DNA from: Verrucomicrobiota bacterium
GTDB lineage: Bacteria > Verrucomicrobiota > Verrucomicrobiia > Limisphaerales > J093
Reading direction: 5' to 3'
Length of the DNA: 64,000 nucleotides
Assembly: GCA_016716505.1 (NCBI GenBank)
Contig: JADJWF010000001.1
Coordinates: forward strand, 744,001 to 808,000
How positions within the stretch are numbered: the first letter of the stretch is position 1; each line of letters begins with the position of its first letter. The notes beneath the pieces are model-generated. The model was not told the DNA's origin. It saw nothing but the letters and a program-made list of their open reading frames with translations, and ran no database searches. Made by a program: the position numbers and the translations under genes. Below are positions 9,442 to 17,896 of the stretch, piece by piece.

Positions 9442-10356
9442 ATGAGATACGTGCTGCGCCGGCTCGCCTTCATGGTGCCGATCCTGATCGGGATCAGCTT
9501 TGCGGCGTTCGCACTGATTCGCCTCGCGCCCGGCGGACCGTTCGACCGCGAGCGCCAGGTGCCTCCCGAAATCGAGCGCCAACTCAATGCGCGCTACCAC
9601 CTCGACCAGCCCCTCTGGCGGCAGTATTGGATCTACCTCGGCGGGCTCGTGCGCGGCGACCTCGGCCCCTCGATGCGCTACCGCAATCATGCCGTGAACG
9701 ACATCATCGCCGCCGGCTTGCCGGTGTCGCTGACCATTGGCGGCCTGGCATTTTGTTTCGCGCTGGGCACGGGCGTGCCGCTGGGTTTCTACGCCGCGAT
9801 CCGCAAGGGACAACTGACCGATCAACTGGGCAGTCTCGTCGCCATCACCGCCATCTGCGTGCCGACCTTCGTCGCCGGCCCGATTCTGGTGATGGTGTTC
9901 GGCGTGAAGCTCCGCTGGTTCCCCGTCGCCCTGTGGGATTCGGCCTGGCATACGGTGCTGCCGGTGTTGACCCTGGGCATTTACTTCGCCGGGCGGGTGG
10001 CGCGGCTGATGCGCGAAGGGATGCTCAACACGCTTCACGCCGGTTTCATCGTCACCGCCCGGGCGAAAGGGTTGTCCGAGAACGCAGTGTTTTGGCGGCA
10101 CGGCTTCCGGCTCGGGGTGCTGCCGGTGCTCAGTTACTCCGGCCCGTTGCTCGCGGACCTGCTGACGGGCTCGTTTGTGGTGGAGAACCTCTTTCAAATC
10201 CCGGGCATCGGCGTGTTCATGGTCAACAGCTCTCTCAACCGGGATTACCCGATGGTCGTGGGACTGGTTCTGCTGTATGCCGTGCTGCTGCTGGTCTTAA
10301 ACCTCGCGGTGGACCTGCTCTACGCGGTGCTCGATCCGCGCGTGCGCCATGAGTAG
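9442..10356 (+). CDS. dppB: Peptide/nickel-type ABC permease, DppB/OppB family
   Basis: A 304-residue inner-membrane permease. The N-terminal M-R-Y-V-L-R-R-L-A-F plus the I-R-L-A-P-G-G-P segment after TM1 is a hallmark of DppB/OppB. The EAA-type cytoplasmic loop (A-R-A-K-G-L-S-E, about residue 207) contacts the ATPases. It is the first gene of a pair with the 10349 gene, overlapping it by 8 bp. No DppA/OppA binding protein or DppD/DppF ATPase lies beside it, so those must be encoded elsewhere. Confidence 0.9.
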   Translation: MRYVLRRLAFMVPILIGISFAAFALIRLAPGGPFDRERQVPPEIERQLNARYHLDQPLWRQYWIYLGGLVRGDLGPSMRYRNHAVNDIIAAGLPVSLTIGGLAFCFALGTGVPLGFYAAIRKGQLTDQLGSLVAITAICVPTFVAGPILVMVFGVKLRWFPVALWDSAWHTVLPVLTLGIYFAGRVARLMREGMLNTLHAGFIVTARAKGLSENAVFWRHGFRLGVLPVLSYSGPLLADLLTGSFVVENLFQIPGIGVFMVNSSLNRDYPMVVGLVLLYAVLLLVLNLAVDLLYAVLDPRVRHE

Positions 10357-11278
10357 CCCCGGCACCCTCGCCCGCTCCCCAGACTCGCCGGGACGCCGCG
10401 CCTGGATGGCGTTTCGCCAGCATCGCCCGGCCCGGCTCGCGGCGTGGTTCCTCGGGGCCGCGATCGTCATCGCCTTGCTCGGGCCAATGCTCTCGCCGTA
10501 TGCCCCGGAGGCCTTTGCGGGCGGGCAGTTCGAGGCACCCTCATGGCGACACTGGTTTGGCACGGACGTGCATGGCCGCGACGTGTTCACCCGCGTGCTC
10601 TACGGGGGACGGCTCTCGCTGGCCGTGGGATTGGTCGGTGCCACCCTCAGCCTGGGAATCGGCGTGCTGTGGGGGGCCATCGCGGGCTATGCCGGCGGCC
10701 GCGTGGACAGCGTGATGATGCGCGCGGTGGATGTGCTCTACGCGATGCCGACCCTCGTGTTCGTGATTGTCGTGGTGACGGCGCTGAACGGCCTGCTGGC
10801 GAAATGGGAGACGGCGGGCGCGCCCGTGAGTCCCACGTTCGCCCGCGTGGCCGGCCTGTTGCTGGGCATCGGTGCTGTGTCGTGGCTGACGATGGCCCGG
10901 ATTGTGCGGGGCGAGGTGCTGTCGCTGCGGACCCGACCGTTCGTGGAGGCCAGCCGGGCGCTCGGCGCGAGCGACACACATATCCTGGTCCGGCACATCC
11001 TGCCGAACCTCGCTGGCGTGGTGATCGTCTATCTCGCCCTCACGGTGCCAGCCGTGGTGCTGTACGAGTCTTTCCTGAGCTATTTGGGTTTAGGCATTCA
11101 GCCGCCCGCCGCGAGCTTGGGCACGCTGATCGCCGAGGGCGCGGCGCAGATCAATCCGCTCCGCATCTACTGGTGGTTGATCGTCTTCCCCGCCGGCTCC
11201 CTCGCGCTGGCCCTGTTGGCGCTGAATGTTGTGGGCGACGGCCTGCGGGACGCGTTGGATCCGCGCGCCGGACGGTAA
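10349..11278 (+). CDS. dppC: Peptide/nickel-type ABC permease, DppC/OppC family
   Basis: A 309-residue permease partner of the upstream DppB. The family segment F-G-T-D-V-H-G-R-D-V-F-T-R (about residues 70-82) lies before TM2. The EAA loop E-A-S-R-A-L-G-A-S-D lies near residue 200, and the C-terminal L-R-D-A-L-D-P-R is typical for OppC/DppC. The two proteins form the heterodimeric membrane channel of an oligopeptide or dipeptide importer. Overlap with the previous stop indicates translational coupling. Confidence 0.9.
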   Translation: MSSPGTLARSPDSPGRRAWMAFRQHRPARLAAWFLGAAIVIALLGPMLSPYAPEAFAGGQFEAPSWRHWFGTDVHGRDVFTRVLYGGRLSLAVGLVGATLSLGIGVLWGAIAGYAGGRVDSVMMRAVDVLYAMPTLVFVIVVVTALNGLLAKWETAGAPVSPTFARVAGLLLGIGAVSWLTMARIVRGEVLSLRTRPFVEASRALGASDTHILVRHILPNLAGVVIVYLALTVPAVVLYESFLSYLGLGIQPPAASLGTLIAEGAAQINPLRIYWWLIVFPAGSLALALLALNVVGDGLRDALDPRAGR

Positions 11279-11351
11279 AGGTGGATGAAGCCGCGTGCGG
11301 CACCGGCAAGCAGTCCGGCCAGCGGTTGAAGGCAAACACGAGCGGTAACCC

Positions 11352-11918
11352 TTACCGCTGCAACACCGCCAATAAATCCGCCGGCAAGAGGCTTCGCGAC
11401 AAGTACTCGGTCGCAGCGCGAGCATCCGCCTGCAGCGCCTCCATTTCGGCCAGCAGCGGCCGCTCTACCAGGTCGTTTGCCGCCAGCAGCCGTTCGGCAT
11501 CCGGCAACGCGACGCGGGCGCGAATGCCTTCGATGCCCGTCACGGACGCCTCCGGTGTCGGGTCACGCGGCCCGTCGAAAGGCGGATTCCACCCGAGCAT
11601 CCCGAGCAGCCCAACCAGCACAACCAAGGTGGCCGCTCTCGCGGGAAACCGCCAGCCACCGGCGGGAGACCCGGCCACGAGTTGCCGTTCAGCCGATGCC
11701 ACTTCCGCGGCGACGCGGGTAGCGAGACGGTGCGGCACCGGCGGGGTTGCCCCGGTCGCCGCGGAGATCTTCAGACGGCGTTCGAGCTGGCGCTGTTGCT
11801 CCCGCCACTCGGCGCAGGGCGGGCACCGTTGACAATGACGCTGCCAGCGACGATCCCAGCTCAGGCCGGAGCCATCCCCGAAGTCCGATATCAAACGCCA
11901 GACGCGACAGAATCTCAT
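11352..11918 (-). CDS. Putative anti-sigma factor with zinc-finger-like motif
   Basis: A 188-residue protein. Its N-terminus carries C-x-x-C-type residues in the order H-C-Q-R-C-P-P-C (about residues 28-35), resembling the zinc-binding H-x3-C-x2-C of ZAS anti-sigma factors. One membrane segment follows at about residues 95-115, then a polar C-terminal domain. It lies 10 bp downstream of the ECF sigma gene at 11929, the usual position for the cognate anti-sigma factor. The spacing of the zinc motif is not canonical, so the call leans on context. Confidence 0.6.
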   Translation of the reverse strand: MRFCRVWRLISDFGDGSGLSWDRRWQRHCQRCPPCAEWREQQRQLERRLKISAATGATPPVPHRLATRVAAEVASAERQLVAGSPAGGWRFPARAATLVVLVGLLGMLGWNPPFDGPRDPTPEASVTGIEGIRARVALPDAERLLAANDLVERPLLAEMEALQADARAATEYLSRSLLPADLLAVLQR

Positions 11919-11928
11919 ACGTTGCTCC

Positions 11929-12585
11929 TCAATGTCTTAGCCGGAGGGCGTCCTCCTTTTTCAACCACGTCGCGAGTGTGCGGCGGGCGCGATGGAGGAT
12001 CACCTTCACGCCAATTTGCGTGGCCCCCGTGATGCGGGCGATCTCGGCGACGGAAAAGCCTTCCGCATAGCGGAGCCACAATGCTTCGAAGTGCCGCGGG
12101 GGCAAGCGACGGGCCAACCGCCAGACGTAATCGCCGGAGTCCCGCAAGCCCTCCGCGACGGCGGGGTTGTCTTCCGCCGCCTCGGTGGCCGCGCTGTCGA
12201 GCGGCTCCCACGGCCGCTGGTCGCGGCGGTGGTTGAGGGCGGTTCGACGGGCGATGGTGAACAACCACGCGGAAAAGGAATCCGGCACCGGTCCGCGCCG
12301 GAGGGCGAGGTACGCCTTGATGAATGTGTCCTGGGCGAGGTCCTCGGCGTCCTGCGGATGGCGCGTCATCCGCAAAAGAAACCGGTAGAGCCGCTCCTGC
12401 CAAGCCTCGACCAGCGCGCCGAACGCCTGGCGGTCACCGCCAGCCGCGCGCGCGGCCCATTCACGCCAGCGCAGGTCTTCCCGCGGGCCCGACTCTGACC
12501 GGACCTCCGAGCGGCCTGCCGTTGCGTCACGCCGCTCGGAGTCGAAATCGGGCGCCGTCAAGGCTATGGGCCCAGCGTGCGGCAT
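11929..12585 (-). CDS. ECF-type RNA polymerase sigma factor
   Basis: A 218-residue sigma-70 family protein with region 2 (R-M-T-R-H-P-Q-D-A-E-D-L-A-Q-D-T-F, about residues 75-91) and region 4 (L-P-P-R-H-F-E-A-L-W-L-R-Y-A-E-G-F, about residues 160-176) but no regions 1 or 3, so it is an extracytoplasmic-function sigma. The region-4 helix-turn-helix continues to about residue 200. It is in an operon with its likely anti-sigma factor downstream. The N-terminal 35 residues are variable, so the start could be internal. Confidence 0.88.
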   Translation of the reverse strand: MPHAGPIALTAPDFDSERRDATAGRSEVRSESGPREDLRWREWAARAAGGDRQAFGALVEAWQERLYRFLLRMTRHPQDAEDLAQDTFIKAYLALRRGPVPDSFSAWLFTIARRTALNHRRDQRPWEPLDSAATEAAEDNPAVAEGLRDSGDYVWRLARRLPPRHFEALWLRYAEGFSVAEIARITGATQIGVKVILHRARRTLATWLKKEDALRLRH

Positions 12586-12595
12586 GTCGCCAGCT

Positions 12596-13534
12596 TCACC
12601 AGCCCCATCGCGCCCCGCCCTTTTCGTCCATCTTCTGGAGCGCTTTGGTCACGGGGTAGGCCAGTTCCACGGCCACCAACCGCTCACTTCCCTCAACCCG
12701 CAGACCGGCGAGAATTTCCAGGACCTCCGGGTTGCCGGCCTGGCCAAGAGCGGCAAGCGCCAATAAACCTTGCACCACCTGCCGCACCTGTTGCGCGACT
12801 TCCGGCGTTTTGGTCTTCATCGCGAGGCTGAGACTGAGATTCCCTCCCGTCTCGCTCACCAGCAGGCGCAAACCGTCGGCCTGTTTCAGGATTTCCGCCT
12901 TGGGCGGTACCGGCATGCCTTCCGCCAAGCCCTGTGTCGCACCATAGAAAACAAGCCCGGGTCCCGGGGCTGGATAGCCGCCGAAGGGATCGCGCGCGGC
13001 GAGATTCGGAACGGACCCCAGGACCACATCGCGCGCGCGACGGACATCATCCTCGAACTTGCCTGCGATCACGGGCCCGCTGGCAATCAGCGCGATGTAG
13101 GACTCGTCCTTGACCCAGTACACCGGATGATCGCCGGCTTCAATGAGGCGCAGCCGGCCCAGGTTGCCTTCGGGCTGTTTCGCGATCGCGGCATCAAGAC
13201 CGGCCCGGACATCGAGGTCAGTGTCGAGCAGCAGAACCCCCCGGTCCTGACCCGGTCGCGCCGCCGCCAGACCGTAAGCGGTGACGCCGTGGATTCGCTT
13301 CCAGTCGAAGTCCACGCCCAACTTTTGTTTGATCTCGGCGGCGGCCCGCGCCATCGGCTCCTCGATGCGATCACGGGCGATCTTGGCCCCGACCTGACTG
13401 GCGCGAAAGGCATCCAGGTCGAGATGCAGCAGCCACTGGGCATTGGCATCCACCTGGGCAATCGGCAGCGGTCCCGCCAGCGCGGCAAAACCGGTCCAGC
13501 CGGCGGCGACGAGCACTAGGAGGGAAGTCTTCAT
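12596..13534 (-). CDS. Exported hypothetical protein
   Basis: A 312-residue protein starting M-K-T-S-L-L with a hydrophobic signal peptide (residues about 3-22) and A-L-A-G as a likely cleavage region; an ATG two codons upstream is an alternative. The mature part is a mix of beta and alpha without a recognised enzyme motif. It resembles exported Verrucomicrobia/Planctomycetes proteins that follow ECF sigma factor genes. It lies 10 bp upstream of the sigma-factor gene on the same strand, so the three genes probably form one unit. Function is unknown. Confidence 0.65.
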   Translation of the reverse strand: MKTSLLVLVAAGWTGFAALAGPLPIAQVDANAQWLLHLDLDAFRASQVGAKIARDRIEEPMARAAAEIKQKLGVDFDWKRIHGVTAYGLAAARPGQDRGVLLLDTDLDVRAGLDAAIAKQPEGNLGRLRLIEAGDHPVYWVKDESYIALIASGPVIAGKFEDDVRRARDVVLGSVPNLAARDPFGGYPAPGPGLVFYGATQGLAEGMPVPPKAEILKQADGLRLLVSETGGNLSLSLAMKTKTPEVAQQVRQVVQGLLALAALGQAGNPEVLEILAGLRVEGSERLVAVELAYPVTKALQKMDEKGGARWGW

Positions 13535-13540
13535 GGTCAT

Positions 13541-13953
13541 ATTCGTGTTGTCGGTTCTGGGACGACCGGATCTGCGTTGGTCCGGGTGCATCCCGTTTGT
13601 TGAATACGTCACGCGCCGTGCCGCGGAGGTTACAGCCGAAGTACGGGAGGCCACCAGCGCCAAGCCGCGGGCGGCAGGAAGCGGAGCGCAGCTCAGTTTC
13701 TTGCCGGGGGGTGTGAGCTGGGGCCATGACAACAACCCCTGCATACCCCCGCACCCGCAACTGCCACTGCTGCCCGCCGCCGGTCCTCCGTGCCCGCTGC
13801 GCTGCTTGGAAACCTTCTGGCGCAATGACCGCCGGGTCCTCCTCTTCCCCCGCACCGCCTTCGACCCTGCAAGAAACTGAGATGCGCCCCCTTCAATTCT
13901 GCTTCGGGAATTGTAATTGCGACGCCGGGGCGCGAACGCCAGAACTGCGCCCC
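13541..13953. other. Intergenic region carrying a 13-bp inverted repeat pair
   Basis: About 410 bases separate divergent genes. No convincing gene is present. The segment CTCAGTTTCTTGC (13692-13704) recurs in inverted orientation as GCAAGAAACTGAG (13869-13881), bracketing 164 bp; the similarity reaches about 22 bases per side with two mismatches. The layout looks like a small non-autonomous element or a folded transcript. Open frames inside it are Pro/Arg-rich and look accidental. Confidence 0.5.
13692..13881. repeat. Inverted-repeat-bounded segment (possible MITE or structured RNA)
   Basis: The two ends are perfect 13-base inverted repeats, CTCAGTTTCTTGC at 13692-13704 and its reverse complement at 13869-13881. 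No target-site duplication is obvious. Multi-copy status cannot be tested within one window, so this is a structural observation only. Confidence 0.4.
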
Positions 13954-16900
13954 ATGACGTCGCCGTCGCCGCGCAAACCGTTGAAGATGGATGTTCCGGC
14001 GTGGTTACGCCCCGCTGGAGGCACCTCGGCGCGCGCGCTGTGGCTTGGTCTCGCCCTGTTCACGGCGGCGGCCCGCGGCGGGGATGATCCGTCGCCTGCG
14101 TTTGCGACCATCCAGTGCGCCACGGATGTGGTGAGACAGTGGCAGCCGCACCAACGACTCTTCGTGAAGGGCAATGTGGGCGTTGCGCGCAGCCAGCTTG
14201 ATTCGCTGGAGCAGTGGCTGGACGCCCAGGCGACGAACTGGGTGGTGGTGCTGCTGGAGAGTGCCGCCGGTGAGACCTACACCGACGGCGAAGGAGCGCG
14301 CTTCAGCGGCGTGGAGGCCGTCAACCACGCGTTGGGCAAGGGCCTGATGAACCAGACGGCGTTTGGTGAGTCCCGCGACCCGCGCACGCAGGAACGGAAC
14401 GCCGCCATCTTCGTGCTCGCCCTCAAGGACCGGCGCCTGTCGTACTTCGGCTCCGACGCGCACGACCGCCGGGGCCTGGGAGAAGAGCGCTGGGTAGGCA
14501 ACCTCGATCAGCCGGCCATCGCGGCGATGCGGAATGGCGGCCGCGTGGTGGATGCGGTGAAGGATACGGTCGCCACCATCAACCGCCGCCTCGACCAGGC
14601 GATCAAGACGGAGATCGAGACGCGTGAACGCCGGCTGGCGGAAGAGCAGGCCTCGCGCGTTCGGGCCGAGCAGCAGGCGCGGGCCGAAATCCAGGCCGCT
14701 TCGGACGCGCTTGCCCGCCTGACCGCGCGAGCCGATGAATTGTCCCGACGACTTCCCGAGGCCACAGGGGACCTGGCCCGGCCCGAACGGGCGAAATTCC
14801 AAGGCTTTCTGGAGGACGCGGGCCGGGAACTGACCGCCGGGAATTTCAGCGGGGCGCGGGCCGCCGCCGAGCAGCTTCGCGCGCAGATCGAGACGGCGCT
14901 GCGGGCTGTGGACACGCATCAAGATGACGCTGCGCGGCTGGAAAGAGCGGCTGCGCGCCACCAGCAACTGGCGCACGAGTCTCACGCCGAAAAGGTCCGG
15001 GACCGCCTTGACTTGGCGGCTCGCGCCCTCGAACAGGCCGTGATCGAGCATCGCCGCGCGGACCGTCGCTACGTTGGGCACTTGGGCGAAGCGGAGCAGG
15101 CGCTGAGCCTCGCGGCGGCCGGGATCGCCGCCGCCGAACGAGCGGCCAAGGTCCGACGTGCGGCGGCGTGGGCCGGGACCGGCTACCTGGTCGCGTTACT
15201 GACCATTGCCGGTCTGGTCCTCAACCGGAGACGGGCGAAGGTCAAACGGGAAGCCGGGGAATTGTGCGCTGCCTGGGAGCGGGCGTTGAGCGAGAAGACG
15301 GACGCGTTGTTCGGGCTCTTGGATCGGCGTGGGATGGTCGTTGGTTCTTCTGCCACGGAGGCCGCGCGCCGTTACGCGGGGGAGACCCTCAAGCTCGCGC
15401 AGCAGCTCATCCAGGACGTGGACGAGTTGTTCATCATGTCCGCCTGTGCCAGTCGGGTGCTAACCGATGCCAAGGCGCTGTTGAATCCGCGCGGCGCCGG
15501 TGGACGTGTTGCGAACTGGTTCCTGAAGCGGCGATTCACCCGCGCGTTGCGGCTCTTGCGCGACGAGCCGGTGGCCTTTCGCCCCGACGAAGGTCTGGAA
15601 CTCGTCGTGCGTGGGGCGCGGACCGAACGCGACCGTCTCCTGGGCCGACGGGAAGACTACGAGGCCTTCCGCATGACGTTCACGGCCTTGATCGAGAGCT
15701 TCAACCGACGTGCGGAACGCGCGGTGGCGAATCTCGACCGCATCGAGACGGCCGTGGGCACGGTGGCCGCGCATTTCACGGCGACGGAGACCCGCCTGCC
15801 CGAGGCGCGCGCGGCCCTGCAAGAACTGGACTCCGCCGGGACCGACGGATTGCTTCCCCTGACAGAACTTCGCGACGGTCTTTTGCCAGCGGCGGAAGCC
15901 ACCCTCGCAGAGGCGCGCGCCGTGGCGCCGGTGGACCCGGTCGCGGCCGAATCCGGGTGGGCGGCCCGCGCCCAAGCCCAGGCCGAAGACGCCGCCGCCG
16001 TTGTCGCTGTCGCCCTCCGGGCGCGGACTGAACTGCTGCCGCGATTGCAGGAAAGCGCTGCTGCGCTCGCCGCGAACGGCGTCGCCACCCCCTGGATTGG
16101 CGCCGAATGCGCGCGACTGTCGGCCGTCGCCGAGGAACTGGCACGCGCGGCCCGCGAAACGAGTCAGCGCGAGCGAATTCAAGACTACGGGGCTGCGTGG
16201 GACGCTCTCGGCCATCGCGTGGTTGAAGCTGTGGCCTTGGACGAGCGGCGGCGTGGCCCGGTGGCCCACAAGGTGTCCGCGGCGGAAACGGCAGTAGGGC
16301 AGGGGCGGCAGGAACTCGCCTCGGGGTTGGGCCTTCCGGCCGAGCAGACGCTCTGTGAAGCAGACGCCCATCCGGGCCAACTGCTGGATCAAGCTCGGGA
16401 GCAACTCATCAGCGCGCACGCGGCCTTGGAACGGGGCGATATGTCGGCGGTGGCCAGTGCCTTGGACGCGGCCAGTGACCTGGCGGACGCGGTTCAGGAC
16501 ATCCTCCGCGCGACCCGGGCATCATTTGCCGAACATGCCGAGGCGTTGCGCGCGTTGCGTGAGGAGTCCGCGCGGATCACTGACCTGTTGCCAGCGCAAC
16601 GAGACCGGTTGGAGGCGATGCGAGCGCGATTCTCGCGTGACGCGCTCCGACTGGGCGCAGGCGATCCGACCCACCCCAACGCGAACGGCACCGTGGCGGA
16701 CAATTTGGACGAGGCCGGAAACCACCTGGCTCGGGCGCGCGAACTGGCTGAGGCCGCGGACGCCGCGTTTCGCGCGGCGCGCTTGTTGGAGGCCGCGCGA
16801 CTGCGCGAGAACATCGCCGCAGAGCACAAGCTGGCCGCTGCCCGGCTCGAGGAGATCCGTGAAAAGGAGGTGCGCCTCCTGGCGACCGAGCGAGAAAATT

Positions 16901-17844
16901 TGGAAAAGCTGGCTGAGGCCGAGAGCCGGCTCGAGGTCGGCGAACGTCTCGCAGCAACCCCGGTTACGATGGCACCGACCCTTGAACTGCTGGCCAGTGC
17001 CCGCGACCGGTTGAGCACACTTCGCCCGCAGGTGGGCGCGGCCGGCGGGGATCCGTTTGCCACCGCCGAGGCGCTGGAAAGCATCCTGCGCGACTTGGAC
17101 GCGGTGCAGGACAGGGCGCGTTGCGACCGTGACGTGTTCGAGGAGGCAGAGCGGAGCGTCAGGGCGGCGGCGGTGCAGTTGACCGAAGCGCAAGAGGCGG
17201 CCGCCCGGGCGGCGACAGACAATGTTCCCGACAGTGCCGCGATTCGTTCGGTCACCGCCGGTCTGCCAGGCTTGTCGTCCGCACTGGTCGCGCTCCAAAC
17301 GCGGTTGGCCGCGGCCCATCAGGATTGGCACGCGGTGGACGCCGAGGCGGACCGTATCGCTGGCGAGGCCGCGCGTGCGACAGCCACTTTGCGCGGGGAA
17401 TTGGCGCGGGCCGAAGCAGCCGTCAGAGAGATCACGGCGGCAGCGGCGGCGGTCCGAAAGGCGGGGTCGTGGACCGGTGGCTTCGGCGTGCTGATCCTCG
17501 GCTCGCCGGGCAGCGATACCCTGGACGGAGCCCGCGCCTGGTTGCAGCGGGGCGACTATGAGCGGGCGCGCTCCCACGCCGAAACCGCGCGACGGGCGGC
17601 CGAGGCGGCGATCGCCCGGGCCGTGGCGGAAGCGGAGCGCCGACGACTGGCCGAGTTGGCGCGCATCGAACGCGAGCGGCGGCAGCGGGCCATGGTGGCG
17701 GCAGAAATGGCGCGGGCCACCCGGCGGAGCACTGGCGGCTTCGGCGGTTTTGGTGGTGGGTCGTCCTGGGGCGGTTCCGGCTCGGGCTTCCGGAGTTCCA
17801 GCTTCGGCGGAGGCGGTTCGGGCTTTCGGACCTCGGGCTGGTAA
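13954..17844 (+). CDS. Giant TPM-domain protein with coiled-coil body
   Basis: A 1296-residue protein. After a signal-like hydrophobic stretch (about residues 25-45) comes a TPM_phosphatase-like (YgcG/Psb32-type) domain at about residues 50-200. A long Glu/Arg/Ala-rich helical region then contains one membrane segment near residues 405-425, and further coiled coil runs to about residue 1255. The C-terminus is Gly/Ser-rich with F-G-G-G-S-S-W style repeats, which is characteristic of TPM-domain membrane proteins. Typical TPM proteins are 250-600 residues, so this one is unusually long. An earlier in-frame ATG exists at 13726, but the intervening codons look non-coding; I prefer 13954. Role unknown, probably envelope-associated. 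Confidence 0.75.
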   Translation: MTSPSPRKPLKMDVPAWLRPAGGTSARALWLGLALFTAAARGGDDPSPAFATIQCATDVVRQWQPHQRLFVKGNVGVARSQLDSLEQWLDAQATNWVVVLLESAAGETYTDGEGARFSGVEAVNHALGKGLMNQTAFGESRDPRTQERNAAIFVLALKDRRLSYFGSDAHDRRGLGEERWVGNLDQPAIAAMRNGGRVVDAVKDTVATINRRLDQAIKTEIETRERRLAEEQASRVRAEQQARAEIQAASDALARLTARADELSRRLPEATGDLARPERAKFQGFLEDAGRELTAGNFSGARAAAEQLRAQIETALRAVDTHQDDAARLERAAARHQQLAHESHAEKVRDRLDLAARALEQAVIEHRRADRRYVGHLGEAEQALSLAAAGIAAAERAAKVRRAAAWAGTGYLVALLTIAGLVLNRRRAKVKREAGELCAAWERALSEKTDALFGLLDRRGMVVGSSATEAARRYAGETLKLAQQLIQDVDELFIMSACASRVLTDAKALLNPRGAGGRVANWFLKRRFTRALRLLRDEPVAFRPDEGLELVVRGARTERDRLLGRREDYEAFRMTFTALIESFNRRAERAVANLDRIETAVGTVAAHFTATETRLPEARAALQELDSAGTDGLLPLTELRDGLLPAAEATLAEARAVAPVDPVAAESGWAARAQAQAEDAAAVVAVALRARTELLPRLQESAAALAANGVATPWIGAECARLSAVAEELARAARETSQRERIQDYGAAWDALGHRVVEAVALDERRRGPVAHKVSAAETAVGQGRQELASGLGLPAEQTLCEADAHPGQLLDQAREQLISAHAALERGDMSAVASALDAASDLADAVQDILRATRASFAEHAEALRALREESARITDLLPAQRDRLEAMRARFSRDALRLGAGDPTHPNANGTVADNLDEAGNHLARARELAEAADAAFRAARLLEAARLRENIAAEHKLAAARLEEIREKEVRLLATERENLEKLAEAESRLEVGERLAATPVTMAPTLELLASARDRLSTLRPQVGAAGGDPFATAEALESILRDLDAVQDRARCDRDVFEEAERSVRAAAVQLTEAQEAAARAATDNVPDSAAIRSVTAGLPGLSSALVALQTRLAAAHQDWHAVDAEADRIAGEAARATATLRGELARAEAAVREITAAAAAVRKAGSWTGGFGVLILGSPGSDTLDGARAWLQRGDYERARSHAETARRAAEAAIARAVAEAERRRLAELARIERERRQRAMVAAEMARATRRSTGGFGGFGGGSSWGGSGSGFRSSSFGGGGSGFRTSGW

Positions 17845-17896
17845 GCCGGCGCGCGGTCGTGGTCGGCCCGCCGCCCCCCCGCTGCGGCATCGCCGG

